A DNA stretch of 64,000 nucleotides from Mesoflavibacter sp037029465. Lineage in GTDB: Bacteria; Bacteroidota; Bacteroidia; Flavobacteriales; Flavobacteriaceae. The translations under genes were made by a program, and so were the position numbers. How positions within the stretch are numbered: position 1 is the stretch's first letter; the number at the start of each line of letters is the position of its first letter. The notes under the pieces are model-generated. The model saw only the letters and a program-made list of their open reading frames with translations. It made no database searches and was not told where the DNA came from. This document shows, in pieces, positions 63,900-64,000 of this stretch. The DNA lies in assembly GCF_037029465.1 (NCBI RefSeq), contig NZ_JAYMEM010000009.1:62001-126000 (forward strand), in the 5' to 3' direction.

Positions 63900-64000
63900 T
63901 TATTCCTCTTCTTTGTTTTTGTCTTTTTTGTTATCTTCCTTTACTTCCTTTATTAATTGTATATAAACAGGAAAGTGATCACTAAATCCGTCTGTAAAAT
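63900..64000 (-). CDS. Endonuclease/exonuclease/phosphatase-family protein, C-terminal fragment
   Basis: Only the last 33 codons lie in the window; the gene runs off the right edge and is partial at its 5' end. The fragment contains FTDGFSDHFPVYIQLI, whose SDHFPV is the C-terminal active-site Asp-His motif of the endonuclease/exonuclease/phosphatase fold. A charged Lys/Glu tail ends the protein (KEDNKKDKNKEEE). The exact substrate (DNA, phosphoinositide or other phosphodiester) cannot be inferred. Confidence 0.7.
   Translation of the reverse strand, partial: FTDGFSDHFPVYIQLIKEVKEDNKKDKNKEEE

Noticed and set aside
1..64000. tRNA, rRNA, CRISPR arrays, insertion sequences or prophage genes
   Set aside because: Every gap over 60 bases was read. 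None contained a cloverleaf, spaced repeats, a transposase frame or phage-type genes.

Overview
The window comes from the chromosome of a member of the Bacteroidota, most likely a marine or brackish Flavobacteriaceae species. The DNA is strongly A+T rich. Several putative promoters match the Bacteroidota -7 box TAnnTTTG. There are four TonB-dependent receptors, a type IX secretion (T9SS) component and two large proteins with C-terminal T9SS sorting domains, DUF4270 and choice-of-anchor lipoproteins, and local orders such as porZ-recO and glycogen-synthase-like/DUF4270/glmS opposite panC-panD that I associate with this family. I see no rRNA, tRNA, CRISPR array, prophage or insertion sequence. 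Genes are tightly packed. The largest gap is about 217 bases (51614-51830), so no stretch over 300 bases lacks a gene.

Layout. 1-7060: NADP glutamate dehydrogenase, then the overlapping chain porZ, recO and a heme-type TonB receptor. 7100-15110: two large minus-strand T9SS cargo proteins with a paralogous C-terminal half. 15230-21530: recX, a small outer-membrane protein, a cupin-like protein, and a TonB receptor divergent from a MocR/PdxR-type regulator, followed by two small minus-strand genes. 21660-23500: umuC and umuD, separated by a GC-rich palindromic repeat. 23570-25430: atpD-atpC. 25600-30020: a TonB receptor paired with a large SGNH-like lipoprotein. 30210-34530: glmS, a DUF4270 lipoprotein and a half-length glycogen-synthase-like protein on the minus strand, divergent from panC, panD, a YbhN-type flippase-like protein, an esterase-fold protein and radA (34640-39350). 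39460-44620: ileS (type 2), a TraR/DksA-like protein, a small secreted protein and lspA. 44617-47451: 5-formyl-THF cyclo-ligase and a three-gene unit of aspartic-type protease, RimK and aspartoacylase-like protein. 47590-51610: uvrC and a patatin-barrel protein. 51830-58930: tyrosine catabolism (hmgA, hpd), then DUF3108, tryptophan 2,3-dioxygenase, an M23 peptidase and pgi. 59100-63315: a TonB receptor and a choice-of-anchor J lipoprotein. 63419-64000: a four-helix membrane protein and the C-terminus of an endonuclease/exonuclease/phosphatase-family protein.

Most genes are housekeeping. The points worth a second look are proteins that keep a fold but have lost or swapped the signature residues. 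These are a MocR regulator with Gln in place of the PLP-binding Lys, next to a direct-repeat operator shared with a TonB receptor; an esterase-fold protein without the nucleophile Ser; an M23 peptidase with HxC for HxH; a glycogen-synthase-like protein with only the N-terminal domain and no KxGGL motif; an IleRS2 with the swapped GVHH signature, reported to go with very high mupirocin resistance; and a DksA-like protein with a broken zinc finger. Several clean palindromes in promoter regions are candidate operators: 30093-30108, 51788-51805, 59020-59038 and 21591-21603.
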